The notes beneath the pieces were generated by a model. That model was not told the DNA's origin and did no database searches. It saw only the letters and a program-made list of their open reading frames with translations. A program made the position numbers and the translations under genes. Below, piece after piece: positions 42,349-51,274 of a stretch of 64,000 nucleotides of DNA (positions within the stretch are counted from its first letter, which is position 1; every line of letters starts with the position of its first letter). Source of the stretch: Thiomicrorhabdus sp. 6S3-12 (GTDB taxonomy: Bacteria > Pseudomonadota > Gammaproteobacteria > Thiomicrospirales > Thiomicrospiraceae); the NCBI RefSeq assembly GCF_017571475.1, contig NZ_JAGETW010000004.1, forward strand, positions 62,001 through 126,000. The letters are read 5' to 3'.

Positions 42349-43004
42349 AAATAGGATCATTGATGCCACAACCCGTAATGAAATTAAAAATAGCCCCGGT
42401 AAAGAGCGCAGTTCGTGACCTTCGCAGCAATATGCGTTGGATTATCGTCATCGCTACTGTTTGGGTGCTTTATACACTTGCCAGTTCTGCTGTAATCCGT
42501 ATATGGGAGGATTGGGGGTATTGGCACTCGTGCTATTTCACTCTGATCAATATGACTACCGTTGGCTTCGGTGATGTCGTTCCTATAACGCAGCAAGGAA
42601 AGGTAGTGGCGGGGGTGAATTCCGTCGTTGGCTTGACGCTTTTTGGTGTCTTCGTAGCATCGATAACGATGGCGCTTCAGCCATCTTCGTTCGATGGCAC
42701 AGCAGAGTTGAAAGATGTTGCAGTGCCTGGAAGCAAGAGTGTTGAAGATGATGGGACAAATGAAGAGAAAGTAGGTCGCTTTCTTGAGGCTGTGAACGGA
42801 CTTGTTTCACTTAGTGACGAGGCGGGTGATGGTCGTCACCGGGACTATCCGAAGATCGTTGACATTCTTGTTGATGTGGATGGTGATACCGATAGAAGCA
42901 AGTACATACATCTACACGTCAGGATCAGAAATGGCTAACAAAGCCATTAAATTCGCTCCCTGCGGTCGCCGGACGCTCGTTCCTCGCGCCGTTTATGGCG
43001 GGCG
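42343..43004 (+). mobile_element. Integron-type gene cassette 2 (K+-channel-like gene)
   Basis: 662 bases from the G^TTAGCC crossover to G^TTATAA. R'' of its attC is GGCTAAC, the exact reverse complement of its left core GTTAGCC. It carries a single gene whose stop lies inside the attC. Confidence 0.87.
42363..42938 (+). CDS. Two-transmembrane potassium-channel-like protein
   Basis: 191 residues from the ATG at 42363. Topology is TM1 (about 25-46), pore helix and selectivity filter TTVGFGD (65-71), and TM2 (about 81-105), i.e. an Ion_trans_2/KcsA-like pore. Residues 110-191 form a hydrophilic cytosolic domain (GTAELKDVAVPGSKSVEDD onward, ending DGDTDRSKYIHLHVRIRNG). The TAA stop overlaps the R'' core of attC2. 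Channels of this type occur in some cassette arrays; an immune role is possible but unproven. Confidence 0.82.
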   Translation: MPQPVMKLKIAPVKSAVRDLRSNMRWIIVIATVWVLYTLASSAVIRIWEDWGYWHSCYFTLINMTTVGFGDVVPITQQGKVVAGVNSVVGLTLFGVFVASITMALQPSSFDGTAELKDVAVPGSKSVEDDGTNEEKVGRFLEAVNGLVSLSDEAGDGRHRDYPKIVDILVDVDGDTDRSKYIHLHVRIRNG

Positions 43005-43010
43005 TTATAA
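42933..43010 (+). other. attC recombination site 2
   Basis: 78 bases. R'' is GGCTAAC (42933-42939) and R' is GTTATAA (43004-43010). GCCATTAAATTCGC on the left pairs imperfectly with GCGCCGTTTATGGC on the right, giving the long palindrome expected of an attC. Confidence 0.85.
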
Positions 43011-43476
43011 CGCTCAAGGTAGATCGTGACAGGCAAGAGAATTACAAACAACCATAGCTTTGATTGTGAAGTTTTAGCTAATAATACAGTTGAATATTTC
43101 TCGGCTTTTTATACGGATGAGAGTAGAAACGACGTTTTAATGCTCGTTTTAAAGCTTAAGGAAATCGCACTCTATCAGCGCTTCTTTCTTGATGCGGCAC
43201 TTGGCTTTTGGGAAGAATGGGACGAGGAAGACACCTTCTACGATTTAGAGGATTTAGAGCATGTCGATCTTGCAAATGAGCTAAATCTTCTAGGAAAGAA
43301 AGTGTTGTCAATTACTTGTAAAGGCTCCTTTGAAGAATTCTCCTCAATAGAATTTGTATTCGAGGGAGTGAATTTATTATTAAAATTCAGTGATCATAAT
43401 GACATTGAGTCAGATATTGTGCTGGAAAGGTTATAACAAGCGCCTGCAATTTGCCCTCCTGCAGTTGAGGCGGACG
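43005..43476 (+). mobile_element. Integron-type gene cassette 3 (unknown protein)
   Basis: 472 bases. The left core GTTATAA is exactly complementary to R'' TTATAAC of attC3 at 43431. Its right end is the G of G^CTAGGC at 43476, next to the permease stop codon. Confidence 0.85.
43026..43436 (+). CDS. Unrecognised acidic cassette protein
   Basis: 136 residues from a GTG at 43026. The protein is acidic, with a central stretch FLDAALGFWEEWDEEDTFYDLEDLEH rich in Asp, Glu and aromatics (given here in part), and predicted alpha/beta. No family recognised. It fills the cassette, ends inside the R'' core of attC3 (stop 43434-43436), and starts 16 bases after the previous attC, as is normal for cassette genes. 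Confidence 0.65.
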   Translation: MTGKRITNNHSFDCEVLANNTVEYFSAFYTDESRNDVLMLVLKLKEIALYQRFFLDAALGFWEEWDEEDTFYDLEDLEHVDLANELNLLGKKVLSITCKGSFEEFSSIEFVFEGVNLLLKFSDHNDIESDIVLERL

Positions 43477-43482
43477 CTAGGC
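43431..43482 (+). other. attC recombination site 3, terminal
   Basis: 52 bases. R'' is TTATAAC (43431-43437). The R' position holds GCTAGGC (43476-43482) in place of a GTTRRRY core. CTGCA/TGCAG and GCCT/AGGC stems are visible. The altered last core fits insertion next to a non-attI secondary site, or later mutation. Confidence 0.75.
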
Positions 43483-44598
43483 ATTACGGTGTCTGAATAA
43501 CCATGCGGCAGAGGAAAGCGTAAACAGTGCTATCAGCATCATCGGCCAGATTTGCGGCCAAAGGGTTTCCAGGCTTAGATCCTGCAGGAAAACGCCACGC
43601 ACCACGACCAGAAAATAGCGCAGTGGATCGACATAGGTCAGCCACTGGATGACATCAGGCATATTGTCGATCGGCGTTGCAAAGCCGGATAGAATCACCG
43701 CCGGCACCATAAACATAAAGGCCCCCAGTAGCGCTTGCTGCTGCGTAGTGGAGAGCGCCGAAATCATCAGCCCTACTCCAATCGCGGACAAAAGAAAGAA
43801 GATCAACGCGAATTGCAGCAGGAAGTATTCTCCGCGAAAAGGCACGTCAAACCAGAACACCGCTATCAGAATAATAATATTACTTTCCAGCAGGCCGATC
43901 ATCAGCCCCGGCAGGGATTTTCCGATCAGAATTTCCAACGGCACAGCCGGTGTGACCAGAAGTTGATCAAAAGTCCCCTCTTCGCGCTCACGCGCTACCG
44001 ACAAAGCGGTGACGAGCAGCGAAACAACCAGCACAATCAAAGCGACGATTCCGGGTACAAAAAACCAGTTACTTTTCAGGTTTTCATTAAACCAGTTACG
44101 TTGAACCAAACTAACCGGCGCCTGATTCAACTGGTGGGCTTGAGCCCATTGCTCGTTAAAAGTCTTAATGACCTGCATGATATCGTTTTGCGCCAGCAAG
44201 GCGGTATTGGAATTGCGCCCATCGACAATGACTTGCAACTGGGTTGTCCCGGTCTCTTGCAAGCGGGATGAAAAGTCGCTGGGAAAATTCAATATTATCA
44301 ACGCCTTTTTATTATCAATCAAAGGCGCAACCTCTCTTTGATGGTGCAACTGTGCGACGATTTCAAAGGTGTCGGAACCGGCCAGATGGCCGATAATCTC
44401 CTGCGAAATAATTCCCTGATCCTGATTAAAGATTGCCACCGGCGCTTGCTTAAGATCAAAGGTGGCGGCATAACCGAAAACAAACAGCTGAATTATTGGC
44501 GGCCCGATAACCACAAAACGTGCGCGTTTATCTTGCAGCAAAACACGAAACTCTTTGATTGTCAGCGCCCAGATACGCGCCCAGGATAACCAAGCCAT
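43477..44598 (-). CDS. ABC-2 type permease (YbhR-like)
   Basis: 373 residues. An N-terminal membrane helix is followed by a large periplasmic loop (about 50-175) and five more helices, with the ABC2 signature EREEGTFDQLLVTPA. It is one of two permeases of an exporter with the downstream-encoded ATPase and HlyD partners. Its last codons differ from the remnant copy: after FRH it continues R-N-A and stops at TAG (43477-43479), which lies in the attC3 R' core, so cassette insertion reshaped the 3' end. The native end was probably FRH-stop. Overlaps the next permease gene. Confidence 0.9.
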   Translation of the reverse strand: MAWLSWARIWALTIKEFRVLLQDKRARFVVIGPPIIQLFVFGYAATFDLKQAPVAIFNQDQGIISQEIIGHLAGSDTFEIVAQLHHQREVAPLIDNKKALIILNFPSDFSSRLQETGTTQLQVIVDGRNSNTALLAQNDIMQVIKTFNEQWAQAHQLNQAPVSLVQRNWFNENLKSNWFFVPGIVALIVLVVSLLVTALSVAREREEGTFDQLLVTPAVPLEILIGKSLPGLMIGLLESNIIILIAVFWFDVPFRGEYFLLQFALIFFLLSAIGVGLMISALSTTQQQALLGAFMFMVPAVILSGFATPIDNMPDVIQWLTYVDPLRYFLVVVRGVFLQDLSLETLWPQIWPMMLIALFTLSSAAWLFRHRNA

Positions 44599-45728
44599 TA
44601 ATCCAGCCTCTTATGCGATTTTTTCAGAACAATCAGGGTAAGAATGATGCCCATGACGAACAATGCCAGCAGGTTCGGTACCAGCACCCAGAGTATATCC
44701 CCGGCCAGAAATTCGGTTTGCAGCAAGGCAACAAAATAGCGCGCCGGAACGATATGCGTTACCGCCTGAATAAACAGTGGCGTACTGCCGATATCAAAAA
44801 TAAAACCGGATAGCAGAAACGCCGGCAAAAAGGTGACGATAATCGCGATCTGTCCGGCGACAAACTGCGTTTTGCCGACGGTGGAAATCAAGATACCCAT
44901 CGACAAAGCCACCCACAGAAAGAGTGCCGAGCTGAGAAAAAGAAGCCACAGCGAGCCGCGCAGCGGTACATCAAACAGAAAGAGCGCCATAACCAGACTT
45001 AACAGCATGCCGCCCATTCCTAAAATAAAGTACGGAATAACCTTGCTCAACAGCAGTTCCTGAATGGAAATCGGCGTTACCAGCAACGCTTCCATCGTTC
45101 CCCTCTCCCATTCGCGGGCCACCACCAGAGAAGTCAGCAAAGCCCCGATCAGCGTCATAATGATGGCAATCAATCCCGGAACCAGAAAGTAGCGGCTATT
45201 GACCTGCGCATTAAACCAGATACGGTTAACCGTCTCGACCGGCTGCAGCACCCGAATACCCCGTTCTGCGCCGTAGGCGATCAGCCAGGTCTGCCAGGTG
45301 CCCTGCACATAACCGTTAATCAAATTGGCGGTATTGGAGTCCACTCCGTTGACGAGCAGCTGAACCGGTGCCGTACCGGGTTGATGAAAATCGGCGGCGA
45401 AATTGCTTTGCAAAATCAGCAGAGCCTTGATTTTTCCGGTTTGCATGGCCTGCTTACCCTGAGCCAAGTTCTCGAAAGTCTGAGGTGTAAAGTAATCGTT
45501 TTGATGAAAATGGCTGACGAAATCCTGAGATTCGGCCGAAGGCTGCTGTTGGACAATTCCGATCTTGATATGTTTGGCATCCAGGTTAACGCCGTAACCG
45601 AAAATCAACAATAGAATAACCGGCAGTATAAAAGCGATGCTGATACTGCTTGGATCGCGAATAATCTGCAGAAACTCTTTATGGATCAACCCGCGTATGC
45701 GCATCCATTTTAAAGACATTCCGCTCAT
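44598..45728 (-). CDS. ABC-2 type permease (YbhS-like)
   Basis: 376 residues with the same layout as its neighbour: first helix about 30-48, periplasmic domain to about 180, then five helices, with the motif REWERGTMEALLVTPISIQELL. In YbhGFSR-like exporters the two permeases form a heterodimer in the inner membrane. Its start ATGA overlaps the stop of the ATPase gene by four bases. Confidence 0.9.
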   Translation of the reverse strand: MSGMSLKWMRIRGLIHKEFLQIIRDPSSISIAFILPVILLLIFGYGVNLDAKHIKIGIVQQQPSAESQDFVSHFHQNDYFTPQTFENLAQGKQAMQTGKIKALLILQSNFAADFHQPGTAPVQLLVNGVDSNTANLINGYVQGTWQTWLIAYGAERGIRVLQPVETVNRIWFNAQVNSRYFLVPGLIAIIMTLIGALLTSLVVAREWERGTMEALLVTPISIQELLLSKVIPYFILGMGGMLLSLVMALFLFDVPLRGSLWLLFLSSALFLWVALSMGILISTVGKTQFVAGQIAIIVTFLPAFLLSGFIFDIGSTPLFIQAVTHIVPARYFVALLQTEFLAGDILWVLVPNLLALFVMGIILTLIVLKKSHKRLD

Positions 45729-47506
45729 GGCTTCGTCTCCGCGGCCTTATCCGCTTCGATAATACGGATAAACGCTTCTTCCATAACGCTGTGCCCGGCT
45801 TCCTGTTTAATTTCTGCCGGCGTGCCGAGCGCCATAATCCGACCGTTGGCCATAATCGCCATACGGTCGCAATATTCGGCCTCTTCCATAAAGTGCGTGG
45901 TTACCATAATGGTCACTCCCGCTTCGGCCAGCGCATTGATTTTATTCCAGAAATCCCGTCTTCCCATAGGATCGACGCCGGAAGTCGGTTCATCCAGAAA
46001 CAGGATATCCGGCTCATGCATTAACGCGCAGGCCATCGCCAAACGCTGCTTAAAGCCGAGCGGAAGATCCCGGCTCGGCTGCTTAAGAAGATGCTGCAGT
46101 TCAAAAGTCTCAATCGCCCATTCCATGCGCTGTTGACGCTTTTTTCCTTTCAATCCGTAAACCTTGCTGTAAAAAGCGAGGTTTTGTGCCACCGACATAA
46201 CGCCGTACAGAGAAAATTTCTGCGACATATACCCCAATTTAGCACGCGCCTGAGCTCGAGCATGACGCAGATTAAGCCCGGCGACCTGCAAGTGTCCTTC
46301 CGTGGCTGGAAGCAGTCCGCACAGCATGCGGAAAGTGGTGGTTTTTCCGGCGCCGTTGGCACCGAGCAAACCGAAAATTTCACCGCGCTGAACCTTGAAA
46401 GACAAATGATCCACGGCGACAAAGTCACCGAATCGACAGACCAGTTGATCAACTTCTATGGCGGGCCGATCATCAAATTCGCTCGCAATGATTTCCGGCG
46501 TATCAAGCGTTGGCGGATCGGATTGCGGCGCCGATTCAGTCTGCTGATTAAGCAGGTCGACAAAGGCATCTTCAAAGCGGGCTTCGACCGCTTCGATTTT
46601 CAGATCATGCAGCTTCGATTGACCGGCTACTGTGTTGTGATGCAAAAATTCATTCGGTGTTTGCAGTGCTTCTCGGGTCAGTATGCGAATATCATCGCCG
46701 AGAATCAGCGCATCCTGAACCCAAGGTTGCGCCGCCATTTGGTTTTTCAACTGGCGTTTGCCGCCTGGTGCGCGAGAAGAAACCAGAAAAGTTCGATTGT
46801 TCAATGGCCGGGTAAAATGCTGCGGCGGCCCCTGCGCCAGCAAACGCCCTTCATGCAAAAGCTTGATGTCATGACAGCGTTCCGCTTCGTCCAGATAGGC
46901 GGTGCTGAGCAGAACGCTCATGCCTTGTTCTTCAACCGCCTGATAGACGATCTGCCACAATTCACGGCGCGAAACCGGATCGACTCCGACGGTCGGTTCG
47001 TCCAGCAACAGCAAATCGGGGGATTTCAACAGCGTACAAGCCAGACCGAGCTTTTGTTTCATACCACCGGAAAGGTTGCCGGCCAGACGATTGCCGAAAG
47101 GCGCCAGTCCGCTCATTGCCAGCAGCTTCTCGAAACGCTCCGGTCGTTGTGCTTGCGCCAGCCCCTGCAGATCGGCATACAGGCGAAGATTCTCCAGCAC
47201 TGTCAAATCCTGATACAGACCGAACTGTTGAGGCATATAACCGATAACCGACTGAATTCCCAGCGGCGCTTCGGCAACCTCCATCCCCAGAACATTAATG
47301 CTGCCTTTATCCAGTGTCAGCAGACCGGCAATCAGACGCATCAGCGTGGTTTTACCGGCCGCATCGGCACCGATCAGCCCGGTTACCTGTCCGGGCCGAA
47401 TATCGAAGCTGACATCGGACAGCGCATCAATGACCCGCCCCGGCAAAGTGAACTGTTTGCTGACGCCCTTGATGATAAGCGGCGATGACGAGGTCATCAC
47501 AGTCAT
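45725..47506 (-). CDS. ABC transporter ATPase with two nucleotide-binding domains (YbhF-like)
   Basis: 593 residues. NBD1 has Walker A IGADAAGKTTL, signature NLSGGMKQKLG and Walker B LLLLDEPTVGVDP. NBD2 starts at about 350 with GANGAGKTTTF and FLDEPTSGVDP. Its signature is degenerate (LPLGFKQR), so hydrolysis may be asymmetric. E. coli YbhF (578 residues) has the same plan. Substrate of such systems is not certain; drugs and cations have been reported for relatives. Confidence 0.92.
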   Translation of the reverse strand: MTVMTSSSPLIIKGVSKQFTLPGRVIDALSDVSFDIRPGQVTGLIGADAAGKTTLMRLIAGLLTLDKGSINVLGMEVAEAPLGIQSVIGYMPQQFGLYQDLTVLENLRLYADLQGLAQAQRPERFEKLLAMSGLAPFGNRLAGNLSGGMKQKLGLACTLLKSPDLLLLDEPTVGVDPVSRRELWQIVYQAVEEQGMSVLLSTAYLDEAERCHDIKLLHEGRLLAQGPPQHFTRPLNNRTFLVSSRAPGGKRQLKNQMAAQPWVQDALILGDDIRILTREALQTPNEFLHHNTVAGQSKLHDLKIEAVEARFEDAFVDLLNQQTESAPQSDPPTLDTPEIIASEFDDRPAIEVDQLVCRFGDFVAVDHLSFKVQRGEIFGLLGANGAGKTTTFRMLCGLLPATEGHLQVAGLNLRHARAQARAKLGYMSQKFSLYGVMSVAQNLAFYSKVYGLKGKKRQQRMEWAIETFELQHLLKQPSRDLPLGFKQRLAMACALMHEPDILFLDEPTSGVDPMGRRDFWNKINALAEAGVTIMVTTHFMEEAEYCDRMAIMANGRIMALGTPAEIKQEAGHSVMEEAFIRIIEADKAAETKP

Positions 47507-47522
47507 GCGTTATTTGCTCCGT

Positions 47523-48572
47523 TCATTGCGGGAGCACTTGGCCCGAAGATTGAGACACATCGCAATCCGGTGCAGACTCAGGAAGCTTTTGCAGATCGAT
47601 TGTGACCGTCGCCGGCATCCCCAGTCTTAATTCATGCGAAGGATCACAACTGTATATGCGGGCTTGATAAACCAGCTGGGTTCGAAGTTCTTCGGTTTGC
47701 ACGCTTTTCGGCGTAAACTCGGCTACCGGAGAGATATAACCGACCCAGCCGCGATAGGTTTTACCGGGATAGCTGTCCGTTAAAATCTCGGCTGGCATGC
47801 CCAGTTTTATTTTTCCCAGATCATTTTCGGCGATATAAGCCCGAACCCACTTGGGGTTTTGCACGGCGAGCGTCATGACCACTTGCTGTGGCTGTGCCAG
47901 GTCACCGCGCTCCAGAACACGATCGCGGACTATGCCGCCTATCGGCGAGCGCAAAACGGTATCGTCGAAATCTTTTTGCGCCAGCGCTACCTGAGCCTGA
48001 GCCTGTGCGATCTGGGCACGTACCCGAACAAGATCTTCATCGCGCGCACCCAATTCGGCAACCTTCCAGGCGTCATAAGCAGCAATCTCCTGATGGTGCA
48101 AGGCTTTGGCTTTAGCTTTGGCATTGTCGACTGCGTCCTGAGAAGCCAATTTTTTCGGCAGCAATGATTTCAAACGCTCATAACTGCTTTGCGCCTGCTG
48201 CGCTTCCGTCCGGGTCGCGAGATAGGTATTTTTGGCTTGTGCAATCTCTTCGGCGCGATTGCCGGAGAGCAACTTATCGAGTTCGGCCTGTAAAGCGCTG
48301 ACATTGGCTTTAGCCGAATCCAGTTTTGCCTGATAGCGGGTTGAATCGATAGCCGCCAGTTCCTGACCGGGCTTGACTTCGGATCCCTCGGTAACCAGCA
48401 TTTCCCGAATTTGGCCGCTAACCTGAAAAGCCAGATTCACTTGACGCAAATCGACGTTGCCGTAAAGCGTAAGCTGGTTGGGCTGCGGTTCAACGGTTTT
48501 ATGCAGGTAATGCCAGACAAAGTACGCGGAGACGACCAACAGGACAAGCCCCAATAGAAAACGTTTTTTCAT
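47523..48572 (-). CDS. HlyD-family membrane fusion protein (YbhG-like)
   Basis: 349 residues. An N-terminal membrane anchor (LLGLVLLVVSAYFVW, about 5-22) is followed by a lipoyl/barrel domain with GSEVKPGQELAAID. A long coiled-coil hairpin (about 75-200) comes next, then the second half of the barrel. It is the periplasmic adaptor of the exporter, probably connecting to a TolC-like outer-membrane channel encoded elsewhere. First gene of the four-gene minus-strand operon. Confidence 0.9.
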   Translation of the reverse strand: MKKRFLLGLVLLVVSAYFVWHYLHKTVEPQPNQLTLYGNVDLRQVNLAFQVSGQIREMLVTEGSEVKPGQELAAIDSTRYQAKLDSAKANVSALQAELDKLLSGNRAEEIAQAKNTYLATRTEAQQAQSSYERLKSLLPKKLASQDAVDNAKAKAKALHHQEIAAYDAWKVAELGARDEDLVRVRAQIAQAQAQVALAQKDFDDTVLRSPIGGIVRDRVLERGDLAQPQQVVMTLAVQNPKWVRAYIAENDLGKIKLGMPAEILTDSYPGKTYRGWVGYISPVAEFTPKSVQTEELRTQLVYQARIYSCDPSHELRLGMPATVTIDLQKLPESAPDCDVSQSSGQVLPQ

Positions 48573-48809
48573 TAAAACTCCGAAACGTCGATAGATCGTG
48601 TGTTGATGTGTATCGTTAAATTAACACAAAGCACTGAAACCCGGAAAGGTAAAAGGGACGCTCTTTGTTAATGGAGTTAGCCGCAAATAATTCATCGTAA
48701 CAAAGGAGCGAAAAGAGGCACGTAAAACGTTTCGCCATCAAAATGACCATCAAAACGAATTATCTACTAAAATATGCGCATTCTCATTTCAATAACTGAA
48801 GACCACTCT

Positions 48810-49289
48810 ATGAGCGAGAAAAAGTGCATTATTTCCTGGGATCGTCTGCATCGCGATTGTCGCGAGCTGTCGCTACGAATTAACGAAATGGATCGCAAAT
48901 GGGATGGCATTATTGCCATTACCCGCGGCGGAATGATTCCGGCGGCAATACTGGCTAGAGAACTCGGTATTCGCGTCGTGGACAGCATTTCAGTTAGAAC
49001 TTACAGTCATCAGCAGATTGAAGAACCGGTTATCCTGAATGATGTTAATGCCACCGAAGACGGGGAAAATTTTCTGCTAATCGACGACCTGGTCGATACC
49101 GGTGTAACCGCCGAATTTGTCCGAAAACGTTTACCTAAAGCGTATTTCGCGACCGTGTATGCAAAACCCGAAGGCCGCCCTTTAGTCGATACCTTTATTA
49201 CCGAAGTTCCGCAAGACACCTGGATCTATTTTCCTTGGGATTTGCACTTGGATTACGTTAAGCCAATCGCCAAAGAAGCCGACGAATAA
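48810..49289 (+). CDS. gpt: Xanthine-guanine phosphoribosyltransferase
   Basis: Salvages guanine and xanthine to GMP and XMP with PRPP. The ATG at 48810 gives 159 residues aligned from the start with E. coli Gpt (MSEK...W). The PRPP-binding motif is LLIDDLVDTGVTA, and AKPEGRPLVDTFITEVPQDTW is a family block. The reading upstream to 48774 has no family match. Single-gene unit. Confidence 0.95.
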   Translation: MSEKKCIISWDRLHRDCRELSLRINEMDRKWDGIIAITRGGMIPAAILARELGIRVVDSISVRTYSHQQIEEPVILNDVNATEDGENFLLIDDLVDTGVTAEFVRKRLPKAYFATVYAKPEGRPLVDTFITEVPQDTWIYFPWDLHLDYVKPIAKEADE

Positions 49290-49404
49290 CGACAGACGCT
49301 TTCAATTCCGCCGTAAGGAATTCGCAATTTCCGGCGATATCGAATTTGAATGCTTGAATGTTATACTGCCTTGAATCCAAAACCATCAGATTTAGGGGGG
49401 GCGA

Positions 49405-50550
49405 ATGGCTTTTTTTGAAAACTTTTTAAATCTGGCTCTGGAATCTGCACCGTGGCTGGTGCTCGGTCTGATTCTGGGCGGTTTGATTAAAAACCTGCTC
49501 CCGCTGGAATTTCTGCACAAGCACCTGAGCCAGAGTTCACTCTCTTCCGTCGGTAAAGCAACGCTTTTGGGCGCGCCTCTGCCACTGTGTTCCTGCGGTG
49601 TGGTTCCGGCTGCGGTCGGACTCCGTCAGGCCGGCGCGTCACGCCCGGCAACCGTCTCATTTCTGATTTCCACACCGGAAACCGGCGTCGATTCGCTGAG
49701 CGTTACCTATGCACTGCTCGGTCCGGTCATGCTGGTCGCGCGTTTTATCAGCGCCCTTTTTTCCGCGCTGTTTTCCGGCTGGCTGGTCTGGTGGTTTGAA
49801 AAGCGCCAGTGGATTGAAACTGATCCCGGCCATCCGCAAGAAAAAAGCGAATCAGGCGATTGCTCCAGTTCTTGTTGCAGCTCCGAGAGTGCCCATCAAA
49901 CAACAAGTTCCTGCTGCAGTTCACAGAGTAACGCCGCAGAACAGAGTTGTTGCGGCAGCTCTTGCAGTAGTGAAAGCAAACAAGCAGAGGACACATCGAT
50001 CTGGCGTAAAACCTGTAAAGGACTGAGTTATGCCTTCGGTTCGATGCTGGATGATATTATTTTCTGGCTGCTGCTCGGACTGGGGTTTGCCGCGCTGGTG
50101 CAGACGTTTGTTCCGACAGACTTTCTGGCACAATGGGGTAGCGGCCTTGCGGCGATGCTGATGATGCTGTTGATCGGTATTCCGATGTATGTCTGCGCCA
50201 CCGCCTCGACACCGATTGCGGTTGGACTGATTCTGGCCGGAATCTCGCCCGGTGTCGCGCTGGTTTTCCTGCTGTCCGGTCCGGCGACCAATATCGGTAC
50301 CCTCGGTATTATCGCCAAAATCCTCGGCAAAAAAACCATGCTGCTGTATCTATCCGGAACTGTCTCCGCAGCTTTAGCCGCAGGTATTATATTGGATCTT
50401 ATACTGGTGCAAAGCGGGATGAATGTTGTGACCGCCAGCCATCTGGACGAGCACAGTATTTCGATTTGGATTCAGGCTACGGCGCTCTTTATTCTGACAC
50501 TGGCGGCATTGAATAATCTCAAAAATAAATTCCGCATCGCAAAGCACTGA
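49405..50550 (+). CDS. SO_0444-type Cu/Zn efflux permease with Cys-rich loop
   Basis: 381 residues, DUF318/ArsP-like permease with two four-helix halves. GAPLPLCSCGVVPAAVGLRQAG and TPETGVDS in the first half and CATASTPIAVG and SGPATNIGTLG in the second are family marks. The central loop (about 150-192) has 11 cysteines in Ser/Cys clusters, including CSSSCCSS and SCCGSSCSS, a likely soft-metal binding stretch. Seven G residues (49395-49401) lie immediately before the ATG and act as the ribosome site. Confidence 0.85.
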   Translation: MAFFENFLNLALESAPWLVLGLILGGLIKNLLPLEFLHKHLSQSSLSSVGKATLLGAPLPLCSCGVVPAAVGLRQAGASRPATVSFLISTPETGVDSLSVTYALLGPVMLVARFISALFSALFSGWLVWWFEKRQWIETDPGHPQEKSESGDCSSSCCSSESAHQTTSSCCSSQSNAAEQSCCGSSCSSESKQAEDTSIWRKTCKGLSYAFGSMLDDIIFWLLLGLGFAALVQTFVPTDFLAQWGSGLAAMLMMLLIGIPMYVCATASTPIAVGLILAGISPGVALVFLLSGPATNIGTLGIIAKILGKKTMLLYLSGTVSAALAAGIILDLILVQSGMNVVTASHLDEHSISIWIQATALFILTLAALNNLKNKFRIAKH

Positions 50551-51040
<490 letters not shown>

Positions 51041-51066
51041 TCTTTGCAGATAGATCGAATACCTCG

Positions 51067-51098
51067 AAAAGGCAGGCGTTAAAACCTGCCTTTTTTAT
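51067..51098 (+). terminator. Terminator after the cold-shock gene
   Basis: Stem AAAGGCAGG/CCTGCCTTT with an eight-base loop, then a T-run. Confidence 0.9.
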
Positions 51099-51201
51099 TG
51101 CCTGCCGTTTTTCATCCCCATCTTTCACTGCTCCATGCTCCGCCATCAAAAATCATAAATTAAGCTGATACAGGCATAATCCGATTCATGCCGTAAAAGT
51201 G

Positions 51202-51243
51202 TTGACGTTTTGATTCATACAGATAAACTAACAAACGTTAGTT
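51202..51243 (+). promoter_or_regulatory. Promoter with an overlapping operator-like palindrome
   Basis: A -35-like TTGACG (51202-51207) lies 16 bases from TAAACT (51224-51229). The perfect inverted repeat AACTAAC-AAAC-GTTAGTT (51226-51243) starts inside the -10. This is the layout of a repressor-controlled promoter of TetR style. The regulator is not encoded in the window in an obvious place. Confidence 0.55.
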
Positions 51244-51274
51244 AGATAACTGTAAATAATTAATGGAAGTAAAT

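Noticed and set aside
46091-47488. A 465-codon open frame on the plus strand opposite the ABC ATPase gene.
   Set aside because: It is antisense to a gene with clear Walker motifs and shows no domain of its own.
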